From Planctomycetaceae bacterium (GTDB taxonomy: Bacteria > Planctomycetota > Planctomycetia > Pirellulales > Pirellulaceae): 39,204 nt of DNA. The DNA lies in contig PADE01000161.1 of NCBI GenBank assembly GCA_002702965.1, forward strand, positions 18,225 to 57,428, read 5' to 3'. Every line of letters begins with the position of its first letter. The first letter of the stretch is position 1. Below are positions 7,587-16,742 of this stretch, one piece after another. Made by a program: the position numbers and the translations under genes. The notes under the pieces were generated by a model that was not told the origin of the DNA, did not search any database, and was given only the letters and a program-made list of their open reading frames with translations.

Positions 7587-9107
7587 CTACCGGCGTGATC
7601 GGTCCTCGATCAGCGCGTTGTTTTGCTCAAGCGCGGATCGGGAAAACACATCGCTTTGAGAAATCTTTTCCCGGCCCCACCAATCTCCGTCCGGATGGTC
7701 CGTCTCGCTGAACTCGTAGCGATAGAAGACAAACCGGATGTATCGCGGCGGATCCCGACCGGACCGATCCGTAACCAGCAGTGCACGTACCGATGGTGTG
7801 CCGAGCGTCAGGTGCCGAGCGAGCGATAGTAGCCAGTCGCGATGTCCGGGCGGGTAGAGTGCGGCGAACCACATCTGCCAGTCCAGGCGAGGGAGGTGGG
7901 GCGCCACGATGCCGGGTGGACGGTGCGGGTCCCCCGGTTTCCACCGGAACTCGTGCGCAAACCAGTGCTGGCCGTCGGCGCTTCCTTCGATCACGATTTC
8001 CGTCCGGCTGGTTGTCATCACGCGAAACAGACCGTAGCCATTGATCGTTCGCAGCCAACGCATGCGATCCAGCAGTTGACGTCGCGCCACGCGCAGCAGG
8101 TAGCGATCGCAGCGTTCCAGACCGGTGGCGATCGGCGCAGGAATCGATTGGGCTTGCGGGTTGCGTTGGGCCATGCGGTACGTTTTCACCAGCTCGTCGA
8201 GGAGTGTCAGCGCGCTCACCGACATCAGGCCGATCAATAGTGCCATCGCGGGCATCTGTTTCCAGTCACGCGTTCCAATACGCGGGATCTCCGGGGAAGC
8301 GGTTCCGCGCCGCGGCAGTAGTCGCTGTAGTAGCGCGTCGTCTAGTAGCGGAACACAGAGTGTTGCGGTAAGCAGGTTGAAGAAACCGTAGTTTCCGGTG
8401 ATTTGAATCAGGCATTGCAGCGCGATCATCGAGAGGCTGGCGAGGTGCCGCAGTCTGCGGCCGGCGAAGATCCCAAACGGGACGAGCAACTCGATCGCCA
8501 GCGTGATCACGACCGTCGACTTGTGCCACCAGGCGGGCAGGTGATGGACATGCCAACTGATCCAGTTGGGTAACGGCTGCGTCTGATAGTGATAGCTCAT
8601 GGCGGTCAGGTCGCGCCAGGTGGGGTCGCCCGACAGGAGTTTGGTGGCACCCGACAGGAACATCAATTTGAACAACAGGCACCACAGGGCCCAGCGACCG
8701 AGTCGCTGGACGGTCGCTTCACCATCGGGTTGGGGCGTTCGCCGCGTGCGGCTCCAGAACAGGCCAAACAGTGTGGTTTCCAGCAGCAGCGTGTCCCATT
8801 GAAAATCGAGGAACGGGGCGGTGATGAGGGACAGACGCAGATAGAGCACCCACGCAGCGGCCATACTGACGCGGGGGAGAATGCCGGCAATCAACAGCAA
8901 GGCGGCAACCGACCCTCCGCCGCACAGTAGATGAAGCGTGTTGTCGGCGCCAGAAGGCTGGATCCCCTGACTGCCGATCAGGCCGTGGATTTGTGTCCAC
9001 AACGAGACAAAGGCGATCAGGTGAGAGATTCCCAGCAGGCGCAGAAAGAACCGCTGCGCGAGCGAAAAATCGCCCTCTCGAAAGGGTTCGTGTGAGCTGG
9101 CGGACAT
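7587..9107 (-). CDS. Lipase maturation factor (LMF1) family membrane protein
   Basis: This 506-residue polytopic membrane protein belongs to the lipase maturation factor family, whose vertebrate member LMF1 helps fold lipases in the ER. The role in bacteria is not established. Diagnostic stretches are GISHLIAFVSLWTQIHGLIGSQGI near the N terminus, WISWHVHHLPAW, NYGFFNLLTATLCVPLLDD in a membrane segment, and IRFVFYRYEFSE followed by DWWGREKISQSD near the C terminus. The open frame reaches a TTG at 9233, but the ATG at 9107 places the start just before the conserved region, so I prefer it; neither has a clear Shine-Dalgarno. It is divergent from the DUF454 gene. A lipase partner is not evident among its neighbours. 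Confidence 0.88.
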   Translation of the reverse strand: MSASSHEPFREGDFSLAQRFFLRLLGISHLIAFVSLWTQIHGLIGSQGIQPSGADNTLHLLCGGGSVAALLLIAGILPRVSMAAAWVLYLRLSLITAPFLDFQWDTLLLETTLFGLFWSRTRRTPQPDGEATVQRLGRWALWCLLFKLMFLSGATKLLSGDPTWRDLTAMSYHYQTQPLPNWISWHVHHLPAWWHKSTVVITLAIELLVPFGIFAGRRLRHLASLSMIALQCLIQITGNYGFFNLLTATLCVPLLDDALLQRLLPRRGTASPEIPRIGTRDWKQMPAMALLIGLMSVSALTLLDELVKTYRMAQRNPQAQSIPAPIATGLERCDRYLLRVARRQLLDRMRWLRTINGYGLFRVMTTSRTEIVIEGSADGQHWFAHEFRWKPGDPHRPPGIVAPHLPRLDWQMWFAALYPPGHRDWLLSLARHLTLGTPSVRALLVTDRSGRDPPRYIRFVFYRYEFSETDHPDGDWWGREKISQSDVFSRSALEQNNALIEDRSRR

Positions 9108-9279
9108 CGTCCGGCGCCCTGGTAAGGGGGTCCAAAAGCGTTCAGGTGTACGGGCGGCGGTCCCTTGGGGCGCGCGACCACAACCTCGCAATGCGCCAGA
9201 AACGGCCGCTCCTACAAGACACGCGTTGGTCAATCAGGATACCATGATCGTCACCACCCGCGGTGTGTGATTCCCCGCT

Positions 9280-9294
9280 GGCGATCCGATCGCC
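9280..9294. repeat. 15-bp palindrome in a divergent intergenic region
   Basis: GGCGATC, one base, then GATCGCC forms a 7+1+7 palindrome between the divergently transcribed lipase-maturation-factor gene and the DUF454 gene, 92 bases before the latter. It could be a transcription-factor site, but palindromes of this length are expected a couple of times by chance in a window of this size. Confidence 0.2.
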
Positions 9295-9385
9295 TGACGC
9301 TCGCCACGCCGAAACCGAGGTGAGCGGATGACGGGGTGACTGCCAGATCGCGTCGCGGGCGAACGGTCTTGGTGCGAGTGGAAGT

Positions 9386-9844
9386 ATGACAAAGTCTGGA
9401 CAAACCGATCGGTCTCGCACCACTTGCGGTCCCGAGGTCGACTCGTCGGAAGCGGTTGCCGAGCGCAGCGGTAGCAGGCGGCTGTTGTATCTGCTGCTGG
9501 CGGCGCTGTTCTTCGCGCTGGGCCTGATCGGTATCTTTTTGCCGCTGTTGCCGACGACCCCTTTGATGCTGTTGACCAGTTACTTCTTGGTTCGCTCGTA
9601 CCCGCCACTCAATGACCGTCTGTTGCGTTCTCGACTGATCGGGCCGGTGTTGCGTGATTGGCAGCTGCGCCGTGGGGTTCGCAGGAGGGTCAAGTTCAAG
9701 TCGATCGTGTTGGTGGCGGTGGTCGTCGCCGCGAGTCTTGCGCTGTCCGAGCTGCCCAGTTGGTTGAAGATCGCGATTGTCGCCGTGGCGAGCGTCGGAA
9801 TCATCGTCATTCTCAAGTTGCCATCGATCGACGATTCGGTCTAA
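9386..9844 (+). CDS. DUF454 (YbaN-like) inner-membrane protein
   Basis: This 152-residue protein is predicted to sit in the inner membrane. It matches the DUF454/YbaN pattern: a hydrophobic helix ending in GIFLPLLPTTPLMLL, a YFLVRSYPPLNDRLLRS segment, then IGPVLRDWQLRRGVRRRVK, followed by two more membrane helices. The N-terminal 35 residues are polar and probably cytoplasmic. The biochemical role of the family is unknown. The ATG at 9386 is the first in the frame; the sequence before it has only a weak purine-rich patch. It ends 22 bases from the convergent peptidase gene, leaving no room for a long terminator. Confidence 0.85.
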   Translation: MTKSGQTDRSRTTCGPEVDSSEAVAERSGSRRLLYLLLAALFFALGLIGIFLPLLPTTPLMLLTSYFLVRSYPPLNDRLLRSRLIGPVLRDWQLRRGVRRRVKFKSIVLVAVVVAASLALSELPSWLKIAIVAVASVGIIVILKLPSIDDSV

Positions 9845-9866
9845 CGACCTCGGCCAGTCGCGGCAG

Positions 9867-12800
9867 TCACTCGTTTCGCGCGGGGAGTTTTCGCGGGTAG
9901 TCAGGCGGCACGGGAACCTCGACGGGGTCTTCCTGGATGCGTTTGAGGAGATGTGCGACAGCGGCTTCCAATTGGGCGTCGCTGCCGTTGAACGTCGCGT
10001 GGGGCAGGTTGTCGACGACTACGTCCGGATCGACCCCGTGCCCCTCGATGAGCCATTGTCGTTCGGGACCGTACACGGCGGTCTGTGCTGCCGAGGCATA
10101 ACCACGGTCGACCAGGCGATTGTTGATGCTCAGCCAAATCTCGCCACCCCAAGTACGGGTGCCGATCAGCGGGCCCAGCTTCAGGCGACGAAAACCCTCG
10201 GCGAATGCCTCTCCGTCGGAGGCGGTGCGTTCGTTGCAGAGCACGACCATGTGTCCGCGAAAAGCGTACTGCATGTTCCAGTAAGGGGCACCGACGCGGG
10301 GTTTCCAGTAGAACCAGGCTTGGCGGAGCAATTTTTCCAGGATCCAGCTGTCGATATTACCACCCCGGTTGTGTCGGACGTCGACGATCAGCCCCTGGCG
10401 CTGGAAGACCGGGTAATAATGCCGGGCCCACTGGGAGATATCTTTGGAGGTCATGGCGCGCAGATGCACGTAGCCGAGCTTTCGTTCTCCCTGTTTCTCG
10501 ACCGCCAGGCGACGCGAGTACTCCCATTCGTCGTACCGCAGGTTGGCAGCCTCGACGGGGGAAATGGGCTTGACGATCACCCGCCGCGACGCCTCGGCAT
10601 CGGCGTCACGCACCTGCAACAGCACTGGTTTCCCCGCCTGGTTGCGCAGCAGTGCGCCCAGCTGGGGAGCTGACAACGTAGGCACCCCGTTGACCGCCTC
10701 GATGACTGCGCCCGGTTGGAGATCCACATCGGCTCTGGCGAGTGGGGAGAGCTGATCGGGCAGGTCCGGGTCGGTCTGGTAAACGTGTTCGACCCGGTAG
10801 CCACCTCGCTCCTCGTCGCGTCGGAAGGTGGCACCTAGCGAGCCCGGGAGAATTTGTTGTTTTGCGGTTCGGTGGTCACCGCCTCGCACATAGATATGTA
10901 AGGCCTCGAGTTCTCCCACCATTTGGGCGATCAGGTCATTCAGCTCGGCCCGATCGGTGACACGCTCGACCAGCGGAAGATGTCGCGTGAGAATCTGTTT
11001 CCAGTCTATGTTGTGCAGATTCGGATCGTAAAAATAGTCGCGTTCCATGCGCCAGGCGTCGACGAACATAGCCCGCCACTCGGCCACGGGATCGATCGAA
11101 AAGGTCCAGCTGTCCAACGCGATGCGAGACGCATCGAGTTTTGGGGATGCTTTGCCGTTCGCTTCGATGACGTACAGCTTGTCGTTTTTGTGAAGCAGTA
11201 GTTTCTTGAGATCGAGAGAAAAGTCATACGACTTGATACCCGACAGAATCGCGGTCAGCTCGGCTTTGTGTTTGCGTTCCATCGCCTTGAGTGTCCGCGG
11301 CTGCGGTTGAGCAGTGGCGCGCGAGACAAGGTACAGGTGTGTGGTTGTGACGGTTAATCGGGAGTAGTTGCCTGCCGCCAGCGGAACCCGCGTGAGGCGA
11401 CTGGCGATGCCTTCCAAATCGATCAGCACCGCCGGTTGGGGAGTCGGTTTCTCGGTCTTTTTCTCGGTCTTTTCCTCGGTGGTTGTTTCCGTTTCGCCGA
11501 CAAGTTCGTTTGGCGGCAGGAACGGAGAACGCCCCTTCCGCCGCAATGACAGTTCAAAGACTTCAGTGGTCCGATCAAAATAGGGTTCCGGTTGTCGCAG
11601 TCCCCAGGGACTGCTCACGAGGGAGGAAAAATGACGATCGGAGAGGAAATACAACCACCGGCCATCGGGACTCCAACTCGGTGAGTAATCGTCGTAGCGG
11701 TCCGTCGTCACCGCGGTCGTGGTCTGATCGTCGAGGTGATGAAGGTGGATGCGGCCGTTGTGGTTGGGGGCATCCGCCACGTAGGCCAGCCAATGGCTAT
11801 CGGGGGACCAGGTGAGATCTCTGAAGTTGAAATACTCCGATTGTCCGATGCGGACCGTTTCCTTGGTGGCGACGTCGAGTTGCCAGAGATGGTGGTTCTT
11901 GTCGCGGAAAGCGATCCACTTGCCGTCGGGTGACGGGACTGGTGGGTAGCGAAAGACGGCGCCATCGCGGGACAGCTGCTGCGGTGCTTCCAGTCCGCCC
12001 GCATGCAGGCGATGAAATTCGAATTCACCGGTCGTGTCGGACAACGCGACCAACTGGTTGTTGTCCGCCAGGAAGCGCGCGCCGCGGAACCGCACACCCG
12101 TTTGTCGCGTGACACGGACGCGCCGCCCCTGCTTGGCCGGCGTGACAAACACATTGCCCCGCACGGTCAGAGCGATGCGGCTTCCGTCGGGTGAGAGATC
12201 GAGTGCCGTCAGATACTCCAGCGGTTTCTCGATCCACTTTTGGCGGGTCTGTTCGAAGTCCGAGGAGAGCGTGATCGAAAGTCGCTGATCCTTACCTTCT
12301 GCAATCGAATACAGATACAGATCGGCGCCCCGTTGGTAGACGATGTGCCCTTCCGAAAGGCTGGGTGACAGAGCGTCGAACCCCGCGTGCTTGGTATGTT
12401 GCCGAAGTTCCTCTCCGGTGAGGTTCATCGACCACAGATTCATTGCGCCGTCACGGTCGCTGGCGAAATAGAGCCGGTCGTTCCAGAGCATCGGATCGCG
12501 GCTCGTGCCCTCGTAATTCGCGGTGAGCGGGATCGCCTCGGGAGTTGCCTGGGTAAATTTCCAGAGCGTTTCGGCGGTTCCACCGCGATAACGTTTGGTA
12601 CTGCTGGACTGTTTGGAGAGCCGCGTAAAAAACAACGTGTTGCCGTCGGGTGTCCAGCTCGCATCACTCGCCTGATGGAGTGGTACCCGCTCGATCGCGC
12701 GTGTTCTTGGATCGATGAGAACGAGCTGGGTATTGGGGAGCGTGGCGTAGTGCCGCGTCGTGTAGGCCACGCGACCGTCCGGGCTCCAGCCGACAACCCG

Positions 12801-13136
12801 AGACGACTCACCGTCGTACGTCAAGCGACGGGGCAGACCACCGGCCAAGGGCATCGTATACACTTCCCGAGGGCCCTCGTAGCCGGCCGAGAATGCGATC
12901 TGTGCGCCGTCGGGCGAAATGGCGGCGCGTGTCTCCTGGGCCGCGTGGGTGGTGAGCCGAGTCGCGGGTCCGCCCGCGCTCGAAACGCGCCACAGGTCCC
13001 CTTCCGCGGTAAAGACAATCGTGTCCTGGTGGATCGAGGGGAAACGAAAGTACCCGCGTGTGGGCGATTCCTGGGCGACGGCCGTTGCGGAAAGAGCCAG
13101 CGCTCCCAGTACGGCAAAGATCCAGCGAGTGTTCAT
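9867..13136 (-). CDS. Exported tricorn-type S41 peptidase
   Basis: This 1089-residue protein has a Sec signal peptide (about residues 1-21) and then a WD40/PD40-type propeller with repeats such as ISPDGAQIAFSA, WSPDGRVAY and WSPDGRWLYFLSD. A tricorn core follows, then a PDZ domain (about 790-850, DLQPGAVIEAVNGVP) and the S41 catalytic domain. The nucleophile is probably Ser973 in TASDGEAFAEG, with His747 in ALHIYV and Glu999 in GGEIWL; all lie at tricorn-like positions. The residue before His747 is Leu where archaeal tricorn has Ser. The protein would cut peptides in the periplasm. The ATG at 13136 has GAGGAG about 11 bases upstream. An alternative-hairpin region lies between it and the upstream kinase gene. 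Confidence 0.93.
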   Translation of the reverse strand: MNTRWIFAVLGALALSATAVAQESPTRGYFRFPSIHQDTIVFTAEGDLWRVSSAGGPATRLTTHAAQETRAAISPDGAQIAFSAGYEGPREVYTMPLAGGLPRRLTYDGESSRVVGWSPDGRVAYTTRHYATLPNTQLVLIDPRTRAIERVPLHQASDASWTPDGNTLFFTRLSKQSSSTKRYRGGTAETLWKFTQATPEAIPLTANYEGTSRDPMLWNDRLYFASDRDGAMNLWSMNLTGEELRQHTKHAGFDALSPSLSEGHIVYQRGADLYLYSIAEGKDQRLSITLSSDFEQTRQKWIEKPLEYLTALDLSPDGSRIALTVRGNVFVTPAKQGRRVRVTRQTGVRFRGARFLADNNQLVALSDTTGEFEFHRLHAGGLEAPQQLSRDGAVFRYPPVPSPDGKWIAFRDKNHHLWQLDVATKETVRIGQSEYFNFRDLTWSPDSHWLAYVADAPNHNGRIHLHHLDDQTTTAVTTDRYDDYSPSWSPDGRWLYFLSDRHFSSLVSSPWGLRQPEPYFDRTTEVFELSLRRKGRSPFLPPNELVGETETTTEEKTEKKTEKPTPQPAVLIDLEGIASRLTRVPLAAGNYSRLTVTTTHLYLVSRATAQPQPRTLKAMERKHKAELTAILSGIKSYDFSLDLKKLLLHKNDKLYVIEANGKASPKLDASRIALDSWTFSIDPVAEWRAMFVDAWRMERDYFYDPNLHNIDWKQILTRHLPLVERVTDRAELNDLIAQMVGELEALHIYVRGGDHRTAKQQILPGSLGATFRRDEERGGYRVEHVYQTDPDLPDQLSPLARADVDLQPGAVIEAVNGVPTLSAPQLGALLRNQAGKPVLLQVRDADAEASRRVIVKPISPVEAANLRYDEWEYSRRLAVEKQGERKLGYVHLRAMTSKDISQWARHYYPVFQRQGLIVDVRHNRGGNIDSWILEKLLRQAWFYWKPRVGAPYWNMQYAFRGHMVVLCNERTASDGEAFAEGFRRLKLGPLIGTRTWGGEIWLSINNRLVDRGYASAAQTAVYGPERQWLIEGHGVDPDVVVDNLPHATFNGSDAQLEAAVAHLLKRIQEDPVEVPVPPDYPRKLPARNE

Positions 13137-13178
13137 GGCGTTGCGATCTCCTCAAGCGATGTGGGGAACCGTCCAGCG

Positions 13179-13232
13179 GTGTTGGCGATCACCATCGACA
13201 ACACGATCGGGGTACCACAAAGAGGTGTTGTC
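13179..13232 (-). promoter_or_regulatory. Mutually exclusive hairpin arms between kinase and peptidase genes
   Basis: In plus-strand order the segments are GTGTTG (13179-13184), GACAACAC (13197-13204) and GTGTTGTC (13225-13232). The middle segment can pair with either outer one: 8 base pairs with a 20-base loop on one side, 6 with a 14-base loop on the other. In the minus-strand transcript this lies just after the kinase stop and about 25 bases before the peptidase Shine-Dalgarno. It could act as a processing, stability or attenuator element. There is no U-run. Confidence 0.3.
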
Positions 13233-13234
13233 AG

Positions 13235-15238
13235 TCATTTGTTCAGGGTCCGGGCGACGCGGAATCCCCAGTTGTCGGCTTTGAACGAGAGGGCGAATAT
13301 CCACCGGGCCGTACAGCGGGTGTCGGGTCCCGGTTGGACATAACCGCCACCGCGCAAGGCCCGTTGCGTCTGGTTCGTGACTTGCTGGTCGCCCGGATCG
13401 TGATCGCTGGCGACTGCGGGGGACTTGGGAAACGATTTCGCGGCGATGGTCGTCCATTCCATAGCGTTTCCCAGAACATCGAACAGCCCGAATTCATTGG
13501 GTAGGCCGCGCCCCACTTCCCGCAAACGCTTGTTGCCGGAGTTCTTGGTGTACCAGGCGTAGCGGTCCAGCAGCGCTTCGGAATGGGCGAAGAAACGGTT
13601 GGAGGTCGCACCCGAACGGGCGGCGTACTCCCATTCGGCTTCGGTCGGCAGGCGATAACCGGTCCGCTGCAAGCAACCTGCGGCGATCTTCATGCCGGCG
13701 TTGTACTTCCCTGCAGGATTGGGCTGGTAGCACCACTCCTGCTCGGGAATGTTTTCCTGCCGGTTCAACCAGTTGCAGAACTCGGCGCACTGGTACCACG
13801 TGATCCGCGTCACCGGGCAGGCGAGGCTGGGTGCGATGTCTTCGTTGCTGTTCGTGTCGGGTTTGAACTGGCGAAACAGCTTCAGCGTGATCTCGAGGGC
13901 CGCTTTTTGAAGTCGACGAATGGTGGTTTGCTTTTTCAGCGCCAGCTGGCGCTGTTGCTGGACGCGTTCCAGGAGTGTGCGCGATTCGGAGTTATCGGGG
14001 GGTAACAACGACTCCGCCAGATCGAAGTCGCCGCGTTCAAACGCGCACTGCGCATACGCCAGAGACGCTTCACGGGCACCCTCTGCGGACAGGTGGTTTC
14101 CGGGCCACAGCGAACTCGCTTGTTCAAATCCAAACAGGGCGCGCGAGAAGAGCTCGTAGTCGCCCGCTGTTTTTGCCTGCCGAAGTGTCTCCTGGGCGGC
14201 CTGGGCCAACGCCCGGCTCTCCTGGTGGTTGGCGTACACGCGCAAGGCAGCTTGAAAGTCCTGGACCGTGGTGAACCGATGGGTCGGATCGGTTTCCATG
14301 GCGCGCTGCGCGATCTGGATCAGTTCGTCATCGCGCGAGGTGGGTTCGACACGATTGACCGCCGCGTGCTGCAGGCACTCCATCAGGTTGCGACCTGCAT
14401 GCGGCGGTCGGCCGGTACAAATTTCATAGAGCACGGCCCCTAGCAGGTAAATGTCAGTGTGACGCCCGATGGCGGTCAACTTGCCCTGCGCCATCTCGGG
14501 TGACAAGTAGGCTGGGGTACCGCAGCAGGCGTGCTGGTCGGGGGCAGCCCGCGCGCATTCTTCGATCGTGATGCCGAGTCCCCAATCGACCACCAGGACT
14601 TCGCCAAAATCCCCGACCATCACGTTTTCGGGCTTTAGGTCACGGTGCAGGACACCGCGCGAATGAGCGAAGGCGACAGCGTTACAGACGCTCTCCAGGA
14701 TGCGGAGGTTGTCGACTTCCTGTTTTTCGGTGAGGTTCTCTGCCCAGGGAATCCCCTCGATGCGCTTCATCGAATAGAACACCGAGGGCCCGTCGATCCC
14801 CACATCGTAAACGCGAACAATATTGGGGTGTTCCAGTTGCCCGGTGAGCGTCGCTTCACGAAGAAACTGCGATTGGGTTTGCGCTTTGTCGGCGGTGCTG
14901 TCCTTGATCGTTTTGACACAGACGGTGCGAGCCAGCGAGGTTTGCCGGGCCTGATACACGACGCCCGTCGCCCCCTCTCCGAGTACGCGATCGACCACGT
15001 AATCGGATTGGCGGGGAGCAACCGACGGATCCTCTTGGCTCACATGGCGCGCATTCGGCGAAGCCAACGCGTCGCGGCTGGTGACGGCTTTCGGTTCGCC
15101 CGTCGCGCCGTCGTGCGTGAGCGTTTGATCGATCCGAGTGTCGTTTGCCAAGGACTGAATGGTCTGCTGCCAGTTGCCGGTGACGTCTGGTGAAAACGCG
15201 CGAAAGTCACCCGTTTGGTCAAAATTCGGGGAGGGCAT
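13235..15238 (-). CDS. Ser/Thr protein kinase with C-terminal formylglycine-generating-enzyme-like domain
   Basis: This 667-residue protein has a disordered, Thr-rich first 75 residues and a Hanks-type kinase domain at about 80-340. Visible kinase features are the G-loop GEGATG (87-92), Lys109, HRDLKPEN from 198, DWG at 218-220 in place of DFG, and a GTPAYLSPE activation-loop end. Helical, TPR-like and coiled-coil-like sequence follows (about 340-470). Residues 475-667 resemble the second part of an FGE/SUMF1 domain (YRLPTEAEWEYAARSG, GLFDVLGNAMEWT, ALRGGGYV, WGFRVART). Its first third and the paired active-site cysteines are missing, so it is probably a sensory or binding domain. No membrane helix is evident. 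I chose the ATG at 15238 because the longer frame overlaps the upstream gene. Confidence 0.9.
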   Translation of the reverse strand: MPSPNFDQTGDFRAFSPDVTGNWQQTIQSLANDTRIDQTLTHDGATGEPKAVTSRDALASPNARHVSQEDPSVAPRQSDYVVDRVLGEGATGVVYQARQTSLARTVCVKTIKDSTADKAQTQSQFLREATLTGQLEHPNIVRVYDVGIDGPSVFYSMKRIEGIPWAENLTEKQEVDNLRILESVCNAVAFAHSRGVLHRDLKPENVMVGDFGEVLVVDWGLGITIEECARAAPDQHACCGTPAYLSPEMAQGKLTAIGRHTDIYLLGAVLYEICTGRPPHAGRNLMECLQHAAVNRVEPTSRDDELIQIAQRAMETDPTHRFTTVQDFQAALRVYANHQESRALAQAAQETLRQAKTAGDYELFSRALFGFEQASSLWPGNHLSAEGAREASLAYAQCAFERGDFDLAESLLPPDNSESRTLLERVQQQRQLALKKQTTIRRLQKAALEITLKLFRQFKPDTNSNEDIAPSLACPVTRITWYQCAEFCNWLNRQENIPEQEWCYQPNPAGKYNAGMKIAAGCLQRTGYRLPTEAEWEYAARSGATSNRFFAHSEALLDRYAWYTKNSGNKRLREVGRGLPNEFGLFDVLGNAMEWTTIAAKSFPKSPAVASDHDPGDQQVTNQTQRALRGGGYVQPGPDTRCTARWIFALSFKADNWGFRVARTLNK

Positions 15239-15338
15239 GGCCGTCACCTTCGTTGCCGAATCGATCGGTATGGTAAAGCGATTCTGATCGGCGATCTCGG
15301 GGCGTTTACCGGTTGGGGGGGATGGATCTCCCCGGGGA

Positions 15339-16469
15339 CTAGACCAGACGGAGCGTCGCCAGTAGTAGGTCGGCTTGCTTGGCAGCGCCTCGTTGATATC
15401 CCTGACCATCGTAACAGGCGATCAGTGCCCGCCGCTTGTCGAGTACGTGAAAATCGGGGTAGGAGACATCGCGCCCCCAAATCAAGGGCATGTGGGTGAC
15501 CCACCGCAAACGTTTTTGTTCGCGGTCCAGGCGGAAGATACCGGTCCGGGTGGTTCCCGGTTGATCGTCGGGAAAGGACTCGCTGCTGGTGCGACCGGCG
15601 ACCAGGACGGTGTCACCGACCAGGGCCGCTGCGGGGCCACCCAAGCCGTTGATCGGAGAGGACTCCCACGTCGTGTAAGGCGGTTTGGAGATCGAGAGAC
15701 GTCCCTGACGAGTGAAGGCCAACAGCGAATCGTCGGGCAGGAACAAAAGGCTTGTTTCGGTGAAAGCGCCTTGCAGAATGGTCGAAACCGGTTGCCATCG
15801 TATGCCGTCGGTGGATTGCAACAACTCGACACGCCGGTCACCCCGCATGATGTCAGCTGCCACGTAGTACCGGCCGCGATGGGCGACCGGTTTCCACCAG
15901 GAGAACGTTGGATCGTAGCATGGCTGGGGTGGACTCCAATGGTGACCGTCGTCCGATACGCTCACCTGGGTGTCGATCGGGTCGCCCCTTTGGCTCGCGG
16001 CATCACAACGGACGACATAGGCGAACAGTCGGGCGGGGGTTACCAGCATGTGGACTTCTGCGTCGTCGCCCGGGGTGTCGAGGGCCTCGGTCAACTGCCA
16101 TTGACGCGGCTGATTCGCCGTCGATTTGAGCAGGCTGATGCGGCCGTCGCTGGAGAGGTGTTCGGAGCCGGAGCGAAAAAAAATCCAGTAGTGGTTTTTC
16201 CAGAAGAAGATCGATGGCCGACCGTTCCAGCGGCCATCGGCATGAATTTTCTCGACACGTTCCAAGAGGACATCCGGCCCGTTCGCTGATCGATTGGAGT
16301 GCGCCACGCCACCGCGTGCCGCACTCGCCAAAGGTCCCCAACCGGGTAGGGCCGCGGTGGCCAAGGCGGTTTGTACAAAGGCGCGCCGCGAGCGATTCCA
16401 GCCTGAGGGTATCTTCTGGCGTCGAATGGGGATACTGGTTGGGGCCCGTCCGTTGTGCGGGGAGCTCAT
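15339..16469 (-). CDS. Tat-exported sialidase-like beta-propeller protein
   Basis: This 376-residue protein carries a twin-arginine leader (NRSRRAFVQTALATAALPGW, about residues 25-44). The mature part looks like a sialidase/neuraminidase-type six-bladed propeller. It has repeated segments such as TQVSVSDDGHHWSPP, LLQSTDGIRWQPV and ETSLLFLPDDSLLAFTR, which resemble Asp-box-like blades. Proteins of this type in planctomycetes are usually annotated as exo-alpha-sialidase or hypothetical; the catalytic Arg triad and Tyr cannot be placed with certainty, so the activity is open. The ATG at 16469 puts the Tat motif at a normal distance; the frame stays open further upstream without features. It is the first of three co-directional genes, 100 bases ahead of the kinase. 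Confidence 0.65.
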   Translation of the reverse strand: MSSPHNGRAPTSIPIRRQKIPSGWNRSRRAFVQTALATAALPGWGPLASAARGGVAHSNRSANGPDVLLERVEKIHADGRWNGRPSIFFWKNHYWIFFRSGSEHLSSDGRISLLKSTANQPRQWQLTEALDTPGDDAEVHMLVTPARLFAYVVRCDAASQRGDPIDTQVSVSDDGHHWSPPQPCYDPTFSWWKPVAHRGRYYVAADIMRGDRRVELLQSTDGIRWQPVSTILQGAFTETSLLFLPDDSLLAFTRQGRLSISKPPYTTWESSPINGLGGPAAALVGDTVLVAGRTSSESFPDDQPGTTRTGIFRLDREQKRLRWVTHMPLIWGRDVSYPDFHVLDKRRALIACYDGQGYQRGAAKQADLLLATLRLV

Positions 16470-16681
16470 GATGGTTGTTTCCCGGTAAAGGGTTGGGAAT
16501 CCCGGGCCGTGGGGGTTCCCGGTATTCGCACCGCGGATCTGGAAGGGCGTGCCCGGCCGCCGTGGTTCCGCGCCGTTCTCTTCCAGCCGGCGTCGAGGTC
16601 GACAGTATAGCCTTGCCATGGGGCGCCTGCAGCGTTCCGAGGGCTCACGGCGCCGGTCCGGCGTCTTGTCCCGTCACCTGA

Positions 16682-16687
16682 TAGAAT
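16682..16687 (+). promoter_or_regulatory. Candidate -10 element TAGAAT
   Basis: TAGAAT lies 55 bases upstream of the SGNH esterase start. The same hexamer occurs in the corresponding position before the genes at 28712 and 32181. No good -35 partner is visible, so this is only a suggestion from position and recurrence. Confidence 0.25.
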
Positions 16688-16742
16688 GAGCGGCCCGCCA
16701 GAGCGACGCGTGGTGCCCTGGTCCCTTGAGGAGACTCCCATC

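Noticed and set aside
12387-13343. 318-codon plus-strand frame opposite the tricorn-like peptidase gene
   Set aside because: It is antisense to the signal peptide and propeller of a well-supported protein and shows no family resemblance or ribosome site.
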